In this document: positions 1-9,079 of the stretch, in pieces | Layout of the letters: every line of letters starts with the position of its first letter | Position numbering within the stretch: the first letter of the stretch is position 1 | Origin: Aureobasidium sp. EXF-3400 | Lineage: Eukaryota; Ascomycota; Dothideomycetes; Dothideales; Saccotheciaceae | DNA: 11,706 nucleotides | Assembly: GCA_024195585.1 (NCBI GenBank) | Contig: SWBL01000678.1 | Location: 1-11,706 of the forward strand | Direction: 5' to 3' | Position numbers and translations under genes: made by a program | The notes under the pieces: model-generated | Seen by the model: the letters and a program-made list of their open reading frames with translations, nothing else | Database searches by the model: none | What the model was told of the DNA's origin: nothing

Positions 1-1214
1 GATTGCGTCATCTGTAGGCGCCACTGTTGATAAATTGTCGCATGAGGAAGTATTTCTGTTAATGTGCCCGCTGACGTGCATTCAGTGGGGATGTGCACCG
101 ACCAGTGTAAGCTTCTATATCTCGTCGAACCTGAGCTATGTACACATAGGTGAGCTCAGTGTTGAGCTCTTTGAACACCTATCGTACAGTCCCCAGACTG
201 TTGATACACACTATGTTGTCTATGGGATAGATTGCTGGACAAAAGCATGCAGACCACCACGTACCCACGCAAGATATAAAGCAGTGGATGGCCCAGGCGT
301 GACTGGGATGACGTTGCACAGCCGAACCAGCTCTATCATAACGTCGTGATGACCCAAGCAGCAAAGTCGAGGCAGCGGCAGAGCGCGCTACCACCAGCTT
401 CAAGCACTACAGAGCAGAGTTGAGTGAACTACACAGTGCTTTGTTGGTCTTTGTGCTGTATATTTATAGAGCAAGTCTCAAATGCTCACCCGTAACAATC
501 GTGACACTTGGTCTATCTGCAGGAGCCTCTTGCCGTGCATTGGAGTTAGTGATTGAAACGAGTTCCATTCATTCTCCCAACAAGATCTTCCTTCACCTGA
601 TATAACGTTACTCAATTCACCCCTGTGTCAGTGACCCGCTACTCTGCTACACCCTATTTACAAGACCAAGTTTCGTCAACTTGCACTTAGTCATTCGAAG
701 CTTCTTGGGGTAGAGTCGTCACCAGATAGGAAACACATATCGATAAAGAATTCCCAAATCATATAACTTGTACGAATGGACATTCGTTATGCTTTTAGCG
801 GCTCGTAAGCTCCTGTTCAATGGACGCGGCGCTTGCTGATTTGAGATCCTCAAGCAGTCTGAGTATCCGGTCACGGGGTGTTCCTATGTACTATAGAGCT
901 AGCGGGCTACGATCTCGACTAATTAGTGAGGAGACTGGGTAAACCTAAGGAACTTGGCCTTGTTCCCACTCCAGTTAGGACATTCCAACTTCTGATTCCA
1001 TAGAGCCGATGAATACTCACATGATTGTTTGATTTGATTTGATTTGATTTGATCCTCCCAAGCTATCTACCCCGCAGGGGTTATGAACTGTCCATGATTA
1101 ACCTGCTTTCCAGCCAATCGTAATCGTCAATCTCAATTATATAGGGAAGGTGAAGGTCTTCCAGACCTAGAAGTAATCGCAAAATGCCTTTGCTAAGGTA
1201 GTGCTGTTTGTAAC
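1..1214. other. stretch without recognisable gene
   Basis: I see no credible protein-coding gene here. The open frames at about 35-349 and 420-605 begin with TTG rather than ATG, show no family motif and have no splice-site structure. The only clear structure is a pentanucleotide microsatellite near 1028. A small inverted repeat (ACGAAT-GGAC-ATTCGT, 772-787) is too short to mean much. Confidence 0.6.
1028..1052. repeat. (TTTGA)5 microsatellite
   Basis: Five perfect tandem copies of TTTGA lie in non-coding sequence. This is a simple sequence repeat likely to vary in copy number between strains. Confidence 0.95.
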
Positions 1215-1730
1215 ATGCCGCTGCCATCTACTCTTCGACGTGGAGTGACGTCAACAAAAGCAACTTCGATGACGCTGCTGTCTCTGCCCGCATTCCGCCG
1301 CGTTCGAATTACACCTTTGCTGCCTACAAGACACTGCTCCGATTGTGCGCAAAACTTCAGCATGTCTTGGATGGACAGAGAGCGATTTCTCGAAGGATTT
1401 ACATATGAGGTCGAGAAAGACTTCGACGTCAACAGTACACCTTCATCTTGGGCAGACGCTGAACTGAGCCTAGCCCATCGATACTGGGGCGATGAAGACC
1501 ACAGAATAGAACTTCCTCATCCTGATGATCATACTTGCCGTCTGAGCACGTCGGCTCTCACACCGGATAAGAAGTTTATCGCAGCGTCGAATGGATTCGT
1601 TGTCAATCTTTACGATGTCGCAACAAAAGAGTGTCACATGGTGTTTCGAGGCCTGACAATGGCGGTGTTTGACCAAACAAGATCCTCAATACTGATCATC
1701 GCCATCCATATCACACGATATGCGCAATGA
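1215..1730 (+). pseudogene. WD40-repeat-like N-terminal fragment
   Basis: The frame encodes up to 171 residues from an ATG at 1215; a second ATG at 1362 (residue 50, MSWMDRERF...) is an equally good or better start. Residues about 107-144 look like a WD40 blade: an ALTPDKKFIAAS strand pair followed by VNLYDVATKE, the usual end of a blade. The fragment is far too short for a beta-propeller. The reading frame loses WD40 character after about 1680 and stops at 1728-1730, and I could not find clear later blades in the following 600 bases. It is therefore most likely the left end of a truncated or frameshifted gene. The remaining alternative is a real gene with introns I failed to place. The family assignment is by pattern only; no partner or function can be inferred. 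Confidence 0.45.
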
Positions 1731-2320
1731 CGTTGCTGAGTCTAGCACTTAAAGGACAACCACATCTGCTAGCAGGAACATTCCAACAATACCACTAGGT
1801 CATCTCCGCATGCGTGACAAGCACAAACATGTTACCAGGATCTCTCTTTGTCTCCACTCCATTCCCCTTCCTATAAAACATCTGTTGCACGACACAGATC
1901 TGCTCACCTCATGGACTCATGTGGTCGCAGCATTTCCAACAACTCACCCGTCGGGCATACTCCTCCGAGAACGCTGGAGTCATTGAACTGTAGGCACATG
2001 TCCTCTAGTATGCTCTCTTCACATACGCACTATCATGTCTTGCCGGAAACACAGAGTCAGGACGTCTCGTTCGAGCATATCTGATGCATGGCTCAAATTT
2101 GCCTACTTGGCGCAACCCGGAATGCACAACACAACAGCCTAGTCTTAAGATGACGGGCTCATGAGTTGTCTCAGATCTTAGCAGTCATATGTGTACAAGG
2201 ATGACCGAGTTGGGTCAGATGGCATTATAAATGCGAGGGGATGTTGAGATGGATTGTTGCAGGATCGCTCAGCATCAAAATACCGCGACGAGGTTCAGAA
2301 ACGAGTTATGTTCTTCTTAG
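1731..2320. other. stretch without a supported gene
   Basis: No intact gene is seen. A 78-codon open stretch at 1848-2084 has no recognisable motif and may be decayed downstream sequence of the WD40-like fragment. At 2262-2330 a frame reading ...SASKYRDEVQKRVMFFLEC looks mildly protein-like but cannot be connected to anything with confidence. Confidence 0.4.
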
Positions 2321-2714
2321 AATGTGAAGTGTCCAGCAATTCTTCCACGAGACTTACCGGAGGCTAAAACTAGACTGCCGACTCTCGCTATGACTGTCTT
2401 TGATCTCGTAAGTTATCCTCCATTTTCCTTGTCTATCTTTTATTATGTTTCTTCTGCCTAAGCGAAAGATTAAGAAGAGCGTGGGGCTGACAGGCTCACA
2501 GGCATCTTTTAAATATTTTACGGCACTAATGTATCTGCGCACAGGCATATATCACGACCAAAGTCTTCACGATACACAAGCTCAACGGAGATCGGTCACT
2601 AATCATTGCCGTCACACCCTTGCCATGGCTGTTCTGGTACTCACGCAGAAAGGCATTGGGTAACATTACATCATCATCTCTGTCTTCTTAGCCTCCATGG
2701 ATGGTAGTAACGAG
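2321..2714 (+). pseudogene. possible decayed gene, 5' part, interrupted by hAT
   Basis: Three exon-like pieces can be linked by plausible splice sites. The first is 2321-2407, after a TTCTTAG acceptor, reading ...LPEAKTRLPTLAMTVFDL. A 137-nt GTAAGT...ACAG intron follows. The second is 2545-2659, reading AYITTKVFTIHKLNG... and ...PLPWLFWYSRRKAL. A gap of 32 nt (GTAACA...TTAG, unusually short for a fungal intron) precedes the third, 2692-2714, reading SMDGSNE. The last piece ends exactly at the transposon target site and the same frame continues beyond the element at 5409. I do not recognise the protein. The evidence is only composition, splice-like signals and frame continuity, so this may be coincidence. 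Confidence 0.28.
2707..2714. repeat. hAT target site duplication, left copy
   Basis: GTAACGAG directly precedes the CAGTGT terminus and is repeated perfectly after the right terminus at 5401-5408. Eight-base duplications are the hallmark of hAT insertion. Confidence 0.95.
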
Positions 2715-2733
2715 CAGTGTGGTCACAAGTCAA
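2715..2733 (+). repeat. hAT terminal inverted repeat, left
   Basis: Nineteen bases starting CAGTGTGGTCAC, inverted relative to 5382-5400 with two mismatches. Confidence 0.92.
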
Positions 2734-2738
2734 GGCTA

Positions 2739-2760
2739 AATACCAATGCTAATTGGTATT
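2739..2760. repeat. 9-bp perfect inverted repeat in left subterminal region
   Basis: AATACCAAT (2739-2747) and ATTGGTATT (2752-2760) are perfect reverse complements with a 4-nt spacer (GCTA). The repeat lies 24 bp inside the left end of the hAT element, where transposase-binding motifs of this family often occur. It could form a hairpin or be a dimeric binding site. Confidence 0.8.
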
Positions 2761-2777
2761 GCTTGCTAATGCTATTC

Positions 2778-2805
2778 AAAGCGATTGCTTCGCCAATCAA
2801 GGCAA
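2778..2805. repeat. left subterminal motifs of hAT
   Basis: AAAGCGATTGC (2778-2788) matches 10 of 11 bases of the inverted sequence at 5368-5378. CAATCAAGGCAA (2794-2805) recurs as direct copies at 5313-5324 and 5345-5356. Such repeats near both ends fit the subterminal transposase-binding sites known for hAT elements. Confidence 0.7.
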
Positions 2806-3105
2806 CCCAAGACAATTTCCAGGTGACCAATTCTCCTTGATGGATTGTCGGTTCTTGCCAAGCTTCACTGGAGGCTCCGATTGACTCAAACAGGTGCTTG
2901 GCACGTTCTCATTGGCTGAAATCCATCGAGCTCCGAAGCCGATTTTCTTCCTTGCAAAACGTCCTCCCAATATTACACTTTTTGCTATTAATGACTACCC
3001 CAACTATCAACCCTTGCTGCCAACGGTTCTCAGTCACTTTATACACCTTCCCTTGCGCCTTCTGACGACCTCTCTTCCGCGTGCGAAGCCCTTACCGTCC
3101 TATCC

Positions 3106-5284
3106 ATGCGAACTGGACTTCCTACATCGCTACACCAATCACGTACCACCCAGAAAGGGTTTCGCCCCAACGACCGTCGGTTCGACACGTATCTACCTGC
3201 ACCTCTTATCAAGGGACCAGTCTCTCATGGATCTGGGAGTGCGGCGAGCGCCTTTGCAATATAGCTTCTACTTCGACAGGTTACTGGCTCTGCCGTAAAT
3301 GCTTCGTTGGCAAGCCTTCCAATTCAAAAGCAACAACATTACAAAGCAGACTTCTGGTGCTCTTAAGCACCTCGAGCAGAAGCACAACTTGGTAAAGCGT
3401 CAAGAGAGGATACTACAGGTCGCACTAGCAAACAGAAAGGACCTATTTGGATTGATGGTAGACCGTGTCGAGAAGGCACGCCTTGAGACTATTGATCCTC
3501 AGGAATGGAGGGCAAAGTTCAACAAATGGGTTGTTATGGATAATCTCTCATCGGCAAGCCAGTTCTGAGCATTTAAATGAGCTCCTTGAGTGCTGCCGTG
3601 CCTCTACTGACGAACTACGTTGCACAATCCACAACTCCGTCCGTGTGCTTATCCATTCTACTGTCGAAGAAGTAAGTCGACAAATTACTCAGAAGCTTCA
3701 CATGGCGCGGAGCAAGATTACCCTCTCTTTTGGCGCCTGGTCCTCTCGTTCTCACCTTCCATTTCTGGGCATCTAAGCCGCTAATTCGACGAAGACCATC
3801 TCCTTTTGACCTGTTCACTTGGCCTCAAGCACCCTGAGGGTCGACATACAGGTGCGAACATGGGAGACATGCTGTCAAAGGTCATAAAATCTATGATATG
3901 ACTCAAAAGATTCGGTGGTTTGTGTCTGATGAAGCCTCTTCGAACGACACTACCCTTCGCCGCTCTGCCACTCATACGACAATTCAACTGTCTGAGATGA
4001 GACTACACTGTCTGGATCACATCCTCAACCTGGCTTGTCGAGCAAGGCTCCATGGCACTGATGCTAAGAGTTTTGAACACGTTGATGTCACCGATATTGA
4101 CATGGAAGCAGCCGATGAGAAGGCCCAAATGTTCCTTAACTCTATCAAGACTATGATTGAAGAGGAGGTGCTCAAACATTGGAGACGCAAAGGCTTCTAC
4201 GGTAAGGCGCACAACTTCGTTGTCTACGTTAATCGGTCACCTCAACGAATCCAGAGGTTTACAGCAAAGCAAAGGGAGGTCAATGACAACGTTCCTTTTC
4301 TCTACTCACTTCTTGCTGACGGTGAAGTGCGCTGGAACTCTGCTTACGCGATGTTGGGACGACTTATAATTTTTAAGGACGCCGCCACTCTCTTTCAAAG
4401 CGATGAACTTCATGCTGGCGAGCTCGAGCGCGAGGATCTCATTCCAGCTGACGACTGGCACGATATGACTGAATTCAAGGAGCTTCTTGAAACCTTCAAG
4501 GAATTAACGATGCGAATTCAAGGGCCCGCACACGACGGCACCCATGGTGCTCTACGGAAGTGGATTACTGAGCTCGAGCTCTTGCTGACTATTCTTGAGA
4601 ACAAGCGCGAATTTCTACTAAAACAACTCCTTCCTTTCTATGTACATCCGTCAACCTTGCTTGGAACAAGCTAATGACCTTCTACGAGCTTTCCGACGAG
4701 ATATTTGCCCACCGCCTGGCCATTGTGATGAATCTTAACTACCGCTACAACTGGTTCTACGAGCACTGGTCCAAGAGGGCGCTGCATGAAGTTCGAGAAC
4801 TGAAGAGAAGGACACAAGAGCTACCGAAATACTACCGGAGTAAGATATGACCTATCCCTAATGCTCAACCTCGCGACGATTAGAGGGAGCTGTCTCATTC
4901 TAGAAATCCAACAAGGTTAAGAAATGCAAGGAGGTCAAGTCAGAACTCGAGCGCTATCTTACTACTGATATTGATGAAGTCTCTGATTTTCTTGCTCGGT
5001 GGCAAGCTCATCAAGCAACGTATCCAGTGCTGTCTCAGATCGCATTTGATATCCTTGCAGTGCCAGCTATGTCGGCGGAGGTAGAGCGATTGTTCTCCTC
5101 TGCAGACCTTGTTGCCACAGAGAGATGAGCTCGTACGATTCCGGACCTTACTGAAGACGATCAACTACTCAAAGCGTGGCTGAAAGAAAACCTCATCACC
5201 CTCTGGCCGTCTACCGCCTCGCTCAAGACCGTGGCGACGACGACGACGACGACGACAGCACTATCAGAACAAGAATTGGGATAG
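3106..5284 (+). pseudogene. hAT transposase pseudogene
   Basis: The coding trace crosses all three plus-strand frames. From an ATG at 3106 it reads ...KGFRPNDRRFDTYLPAP (to about 3228). It then gives WIWECGERL and a zinc-finger Cys pair (WLCRKC, codons 3291 and 3300; to about 3345), then the finger His pair (KHLEQKH, codons 3368 and 3383; to about 3555). Next come ...CTIHNSVRVL and SFGAWSS (to 3776), GLKHPEGRHTGANMGDML (to about 3890), and the long stretch 3892 to about 4647 with VSDEASSND and GEVRWNSAY. After that are ELSDEI and YEHWSKR (to about 4839), then a possible GTAAGA...TAG intron (4840-4903). The last part (4904-5284) carries the hAT dimerisation motif AVPAMSAEVERLFSSA, interrupted by TGA at 5126. 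In hAT enzymes the first catalytic Asp sits in a D-x-W-T-S context; here that codon (3732) is Gly. Removing the possible intron does not itself restore frame. The true start may lie further upstream. Confidence 0.9.
5235..5255. repeat. (CGA)7 trinucleotide repeat
   Basis: Seven tandem CGA units lie near the 3' end of the transposase trace. In the transposase frame they read as a threonine run. Confidence 0.93.
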
Positions 5285-5312
5285 CATTGACAACTCTAGA
5301 CCCCTCCAATAC

Positions 5313-5356
5313 CAATCAAGGCAAAACCAATGACGAACGACTATCAATCAAGGCAA
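5313..5356. repeat. right subterminal direct repeats of hAT
   Basis: Two copies of CAATCAAGGCAA (5313-5324 and 5345-5356) are spaced 32 bp start to start, and a third copy is at the left end (2794-2805). Together with GCAATCGCCTT at 5368-5378, which is inverted relative to the left end, they mark the right subterminal region of the element. Confidence 0.7.
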
Positions 5357-5381
5357 AAGCAACCCTCGCAATCGCCTTGGG

Positions 5382-5400
5382 TTGAGTTGTGACTACACTG
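5382..5400 (-). repeat. hAT terminal inverted repeat, right
   Basis: The sequence ends in ACTACACTG; its reverse complement matches the left terminus at 17 of 19 bases. Confidence 0.92.
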
Positions 5401-5408
5401 GTAACGAG
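5401..5408. repeat. hAT target site duplication, right copy
   Basis: GTAACGAG is identical to 2707-2714. Confidence 0.95.
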
Positions 5409-5616
5409 CATGACAAGAATCGAGCCGTGTGGTATCACTAGAGCTATCGAAGGAGGGAGCTAGCATTAGCTGCAACACCGCCAAGTCTCGTGAGTTACTT
5501 GAGATGATTTACGCTAAGTAGAGAGAAAGAGTCCAATCTCGGGGCAGTCCCGCTGAGATCGACTGGGTGTCTTATGACAGGAAACGTGATATAAGGCTTG
5601 TCAATTGGGGTATTCG
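5409..5616 (+). pseudogene. possible decayed gene, 3' part, beyond the hAT
   Basis: The frame ending at 2714 continues after the target duplication as HDKNRAVWYH, then meets TAG at 5439 and resumes SYRRREL. A one-base shift gives NTAKSRELLEMIYAK, a second stop (TAG), then SPAEIDWVSYDRKRDIRLVNWG. The reading is charged and protein-like but belongs to no family I can name. Two stops and one shift would make it a pseudogene. It may also be chance, because it depends on continuity across only about 12 codons near the junction. Confidence 0.28.
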
Positions 5617-6064
5617 AGCGCTGTGTTTTAGTTTTGTTTTCGCGATACCCTCCATTTCAATTTTTTGTACTTATCCAGGGCTGTGGTATCTTGGAATTAT
5701 GAGGTCAGAAAGGGGCATGAATTCATGGCGGCTAAGCTTGGCAGATAGCCCACGTATCTCTACGCAACACAGACGGCAAGAAAGCGTCAATCGAATCTTT
5801 GCAACTGCCGCATAGGTTGTTCGTCTTTGGTAGTTCCGTAAAAGACGAATTGAAGCGACATGGAAAACTTGCGAGAAATCCAAATCTGGACTGTTGGAGG
5901 GAGACAAACAGCTTACTCCATGTTGATGAATCATTGGCACCGCGAGCCTGCTGCTGAATGCCAGTAAGATTGAATTCGTGTTTCTCATATTCTGTAGAAA
6001 GCCGCGACGACTGGAGTGCTCGTTCCAGGATGAGCAACCAATACCTTCCAAGCGTTTCTTGTTT
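5617..6064. other. spacer downstream of arsH, no gene supported
   Basis: This stretch holds the 3' flank of the minus-strand arsH gene and its presumed 3' UTR. Open frames of about 100-137 codons occur on the minus strand (for example 5671-6084), but they overlap each other, overlap the arsH end and have no motif. I see no gene. Confidence 0.55.
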
Positions 6065-7171
6065 CTATATTCCATTGACATCAATGCCGTTGACGGTATT
6101 TGCGGTGATCATACTTGTCGCACTGCCTTCTTGTCCGGCTTTCTCCTCTTTCTTTGTGACTTCAATCTCCCTCAATCGTTTTGTCTCTCTCTCCTTGCGC
6201 TCACTATGTCTATCACCGAATAGATCAAAGTGTTGCCTCATGACGAGAGTGTACTTGAAGAGCTCTTCCATGACGTCTACTACTCGATCCCGATTGCCGG
6301 AGGGCTTAAGTCTGCTGCCTCCTTCTGCTTGGCAAAAAGCGTCCTGGTCTGTTGGATCTTGTGCGTCAGTGAATTGGGTATAAGCCATGGGTACCGAAGA
6401 CTGGTTAGGAATGGCGAACATGCGCATCCAGCGTCCGAGGATTCGGAGAGAGTTGACGGTGTTGAATGATTGCGAGCCTCCGGAAACTTGAGCAATGGCT
6501 AGTGTGCGGCCTTGGGTTGGTCGAACAGAACCGGTACTTAGCGGAACCCAATCAATTTGATTTTTGAAGACGGCAGTCTGCCCGTGCCGTCAGTTTGGTC
6601 CTCAGAAGAGAGATGAAAGGAACATACCAGGTTACCGTGCTGCTCAGGAGATACCCAGACATGACCGTCACTCCATTTGCTGAGTTCACGAAGCTCTTGC
6701 ACTTTTGGATGTTGGTGCTGCACATCATCCTTGACAGGCAGATCAGAGGGGTCATAGACGCGAACGTCAGCACCCAGGCGAAAAAGTATACGTGAGCATT
6801 CAAATGCTAATAGACGTGAATATGATCTGCATTCGTCAGTATGCAGACAAATGAACCGATTGTGAACATGGTCACCTCTCGCGTAAACTGCCATATAACA
6901 CAAGGATCTTTACTCTGTTTCCGCCAGTGGCTTCCATATCTGCCTCCGATATTTTCAATGCAGTGCTGAGCTCTGATTTCGCGATCCAATCGCTGCTCGT
7001 CACTTCAGGACTTGTGATAAATGGTCTGTATCTTGTTCTGATCCCCGTGTTATCGTCTTGCTCCTTGATGGCTAGTGACTTTCCATCATAGGCGGGATCT
7101 GGCACCAAGAAGTTCGTCTCTCTCATGACTTCGGTGTTATTCAAATCGCCGTGGGCGCGGTTGTTCGACAT
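6065..7171 (-). CDS. arsH: ArsH, NADPH-dependent FMN reductase-type organoarsenical oxidase
   Basis: Three exons (7171-6876, 6826-6628, 6577-6065) joined by 49- and 50-nt introns (GTGACC...GCAG and GTATGT...GCAG) give 335 residues. The protein is a flavodoxin-like NADPH:FMN reductase. The FMN phosphate-binding loop LYGSLRERS is at residues about 92-100, spanning intron 1. The ArsH-type stretches [12 protein letters not shown] (about 122-133), [10 protein letters not shown] (156-165) and [20 protein letters not shown] follow. A long charged tail rich in Lys and Glu closes the protein. In this family ArsH oxidises trivalent methylated and aromatic arsenicals to less toxic pentavalent forms and can reduce other substrates. 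It is divergent from the MFS gene. I chose the ATG at 7171 because the conserved part begins right after it. The frame stays open upstream to ATGs at 7270, 7291 and 7333, which would add a basic, mitochondrial-presequence-like extension. Confidence 0.93.
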
Positions 7172-7666
7172 GATGGAGAGCTGGCGGTGTGATGTATGAA
7201 GAGTCTGTTGTGGAACGAAAATGGTGCGGTGCGAAGCCGTGGTTGTGAGTCGTGTAGGAAACTTGTTCATAAGTAGTCTGCAGGGAAACATGTTATCGGA
7301 ATCGCCTCGACGAAGCATTAGCGGTTTTGGCATGGACGAATTTTATGTGCATCGCGGGACAGCGGCCCGGCGGCATGTCACTGCCAAGACCAACGCCGCC
7401 ACCCGTCGGAATGTCACCGCTAGCGACCTTCTCGAGCGATGCTCCCCCGCTTCTCGCTCACTTAGATTGCCATTCGCTGTTCGCTAGCACGTGCTGTCAA
7501 GAGTCGAGAAAAGATATGTGTTTGCCGACTCCGTACGTCTGTCCGCTATTATCGCATGAGCGAGTTGCTATAGATACAAGACACAAATAGCCCCATTTAT
7601 GTGCTCCCCTCTGGGCATCTTGGTTTTGCAAGTTCTATCACCGTTCGAAAAGCAACGACTCATGTG
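7172..7666. promoter_or_regulatory. divergent promoter between arsH and the MFS gene
   Basis: 495 bp separate the two start codons, so both genes must be driven from here. The region contains the palindrome AGCACGTGCT (7486-7495). No other convincing gene is present, although open frames cross it. Just before the MFS start there is a minimal upstream ATG-TGA (7662-7667) overlapping the first base of the real ATG, which could damp translation. Confidence 0.7.
7485..7494. promoter_or_regulatory. TAGCACGTGC element (CACGTG core), copy 1
   Basis: This 10-mer is identical to 10114-10123 in the acr2/acr3 promoter. CACGTG is the core recognised by bHLH factors, including the phosphate-starvation regulators Pho4 (yeast) and NUC-1 (Neurospora) and the sulfur-related Cbf1. 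Arsenate is a phosphate analogue, so a link is conceivable. That step is inference. Confidence 0.45.
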
Positions 7667-9079
7667 ATGAGTCCACAAAGAGCACATTTCTCAAATCTTC
7701 AGCGTGTTGAGCAGTTGGAGATCGAGGAAGAGGACGTACCTCCCGACGGGGGATACGGCTGGATTTGTGTCGCATCTTGCTCCATGATCAACTTCTTCTC
7801 TTGGGGTGTAGTGGCGGTAACAATGTTGATTACTCTCACTTGTCGCAGAGCCTGACATCAGGACAGTCGTATGGAGTCTACCTGTCTCATTACCTGGCGG
7901 ATAGTGTCTTCCCGAACGCATCTTCTATCGACTTTGCTTTCATAGGCGGCTTCAACTTCTCTATGGCCATGATTGTCTCTCCAATCGTCACGATTTCGAC
8001 TCGCAAATATGGCAAGTATCTCACCATGTCAATTGGTATTGCCTTCCAGACTGCCGGATTCATCGGTGCTTCTTTTGCTATTCGTATCTGGCAGTTATAT
8101 CTAACGCAGGGTCTACTCGTAGGCTTTGGTATAGGCTTCCTATACATACCAAGTACAGCAATACTGTCTCAGTGGTTCAAGCGAAGAAGAAGCCTTGCAA
8201 ACGGTATAAGCTCTGCTGGATCCGGTGTTGGAGGTGCTTGCTTCGCATGGGCTACAGAGGCTATGATACAACGACTATCAATTCCTTGGGCTCTCCGAAC
8301 CACGGGCGTAATTGTGTTTATTGCGAACTCGGTTGCGACAGCTTTTCTTCGTGACCGCAATAGGCTAATCAAGCCACCACAACTCGCCTTTGACTGGAAG
8401 CTACTTCGACGGTATGATGTTCAACTCCTACTTCTCTGGGCCTTCGTCAGCATGCTGGGTTACATAACGCTGCTCTTTTCGTTGTCAGATTTCGCACTTT
8501 CTATTGGACTGTCGCAAAGCCAGGCGACGAATGTTGTTGGGCTACTTAACGTTGGCACAGCTATTGGGAGGCCCGTGATTGGCATTTGGAGCGATGCACA
8601 CAGCCGAATCCACGTTGCTGCATATCTAACGCTGATCTGTGGACTATCCTGCTTTGCGTTTTGGATACCAGCAACGACTTACGGCCTCACAATATTCTTT
8701 GCTCTGTTCAGTGGGGCCATTCTGGGGGTTTTTTGGGTGGTGAGTCGTGTTCACTTCCGATATCTACTCGTCAAGCTGAGTTTCGAACAGACGATTGGAC
8801 CCGTCTGTGTTGAAGTGGCAGGCTTAAAGGAGCTGCCCTCACTTCTCTCAATTTCATGGATGATAATTGTCTTACCCACGACGTGTATGTCTATGGTTAT
8901 CTGTACACTTCCACAGCGCTGACCATCCAACAGTCTCAGAAGTTATCGCTTTGAAGCTGCGACAACCAGGCTCGACTAGGGTATATCTCTTTGTGCAGAT
9001 CTTTACAGGACTTTCTTACTGTGTCGCAAGTGTGTTCATGTTTGAACTAGCCAGAGTCAAGCGAATACCGGCGGGCTGA
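7667..9079 (+). CDS. MFS transporter, monocarboxylate-transporter (SLC16-like) family
   Basis: Four exons (7667-7816, 7867-8739, 8791-8884, 8934-9079) with introns of 50, 51 and 49 nt give 420 residues. Donors are GTAACA, GTGAGT and GTATGT; introns 1 and 3 have CTGAC branch-like sites. The MCT family signature PPDGGYGW is at residues 25-32, at the entry to membrane segment 1. About 12 hydrophobic segments follow, with family stretches such as YLTQGLLVGFGIGFLYIP, WFKRRRSLANGISSAGSG and the C-terminal VEVAGLKELPSLLS and LPTTFSEVIALKL across intron 3. MCT proteins carry small organic acids, often with a proton. The gene shares a promoter with arsH and sits between arsH and acr2, which hints at a role in arsenic handling, though no substrate can be read from sequence. 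The start is the first ATG in frame; upstream in-frame codons include only GTG. Intron 2 is a multiple of three and stop-free, so its retention would add 17 residues. Confidence 0.92.

Larger units (their letters stand above)
2715..5400 (+). mobile_element. hAT-family DNA transposon, complete ends, dead transposase
   Basis: The element is 2686 bp. Its left end reads CAGTGTGGTCACAAGTCAA and the reverse complement of its right end reads CAGTGTAGTCACAACTCAA, matching at 17 of 19 positions. It is flanked by a perfect 8-bp duplication. Inside is a broken hAT transposase on the plus strand with a BED-type zinc finger, RNase H-like core pieces and the C-terminal dimerisation segment. Family knowledge: hAT elements have 8-bp duplications and short termini often starting CAG or TAG. 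The perfect duplication suggests the insertion itself is not very old, whereas the many coding breaks mean it cannot mobilise on its own. It could still move if an active relative supplies transposase. Confidence 0.93.

Noticed and set aside
35..349. 104-codon open frame at the left edge
   Set aside because: It starts with TTG, shows no motif and is overlapped by an open frame on the other strand.
4840..4903. Clean 64-nt intron in the transposase
   Set aside because: GTAAGA and TTCTAG fit splice sites, but splicing leaves the following dimerisation segment out of frame, so it is kept only as a possibility.
5671..6084. 137-codon minus-strand open frame downstream of arsH
   Set aside because: It overlaps the arsH C-terminal coding end, its sequence is motif-free, and other open frames occupy the same bases. 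It is best seen as 3' flank.
7221..7590. Open frames of 87-88 codons on the plus strand between arsH and the MFS gene
   Set aside because: They overlap each other, show no motif and lie in the obligatory divergent promoter.
7599..7666. Upstream start for the MFS protein
   Set aside because: In the MFS frame this stretch offers only a GTG start. The ATG at 7599 is in another frame, and the first in-frame ATG is 7667.
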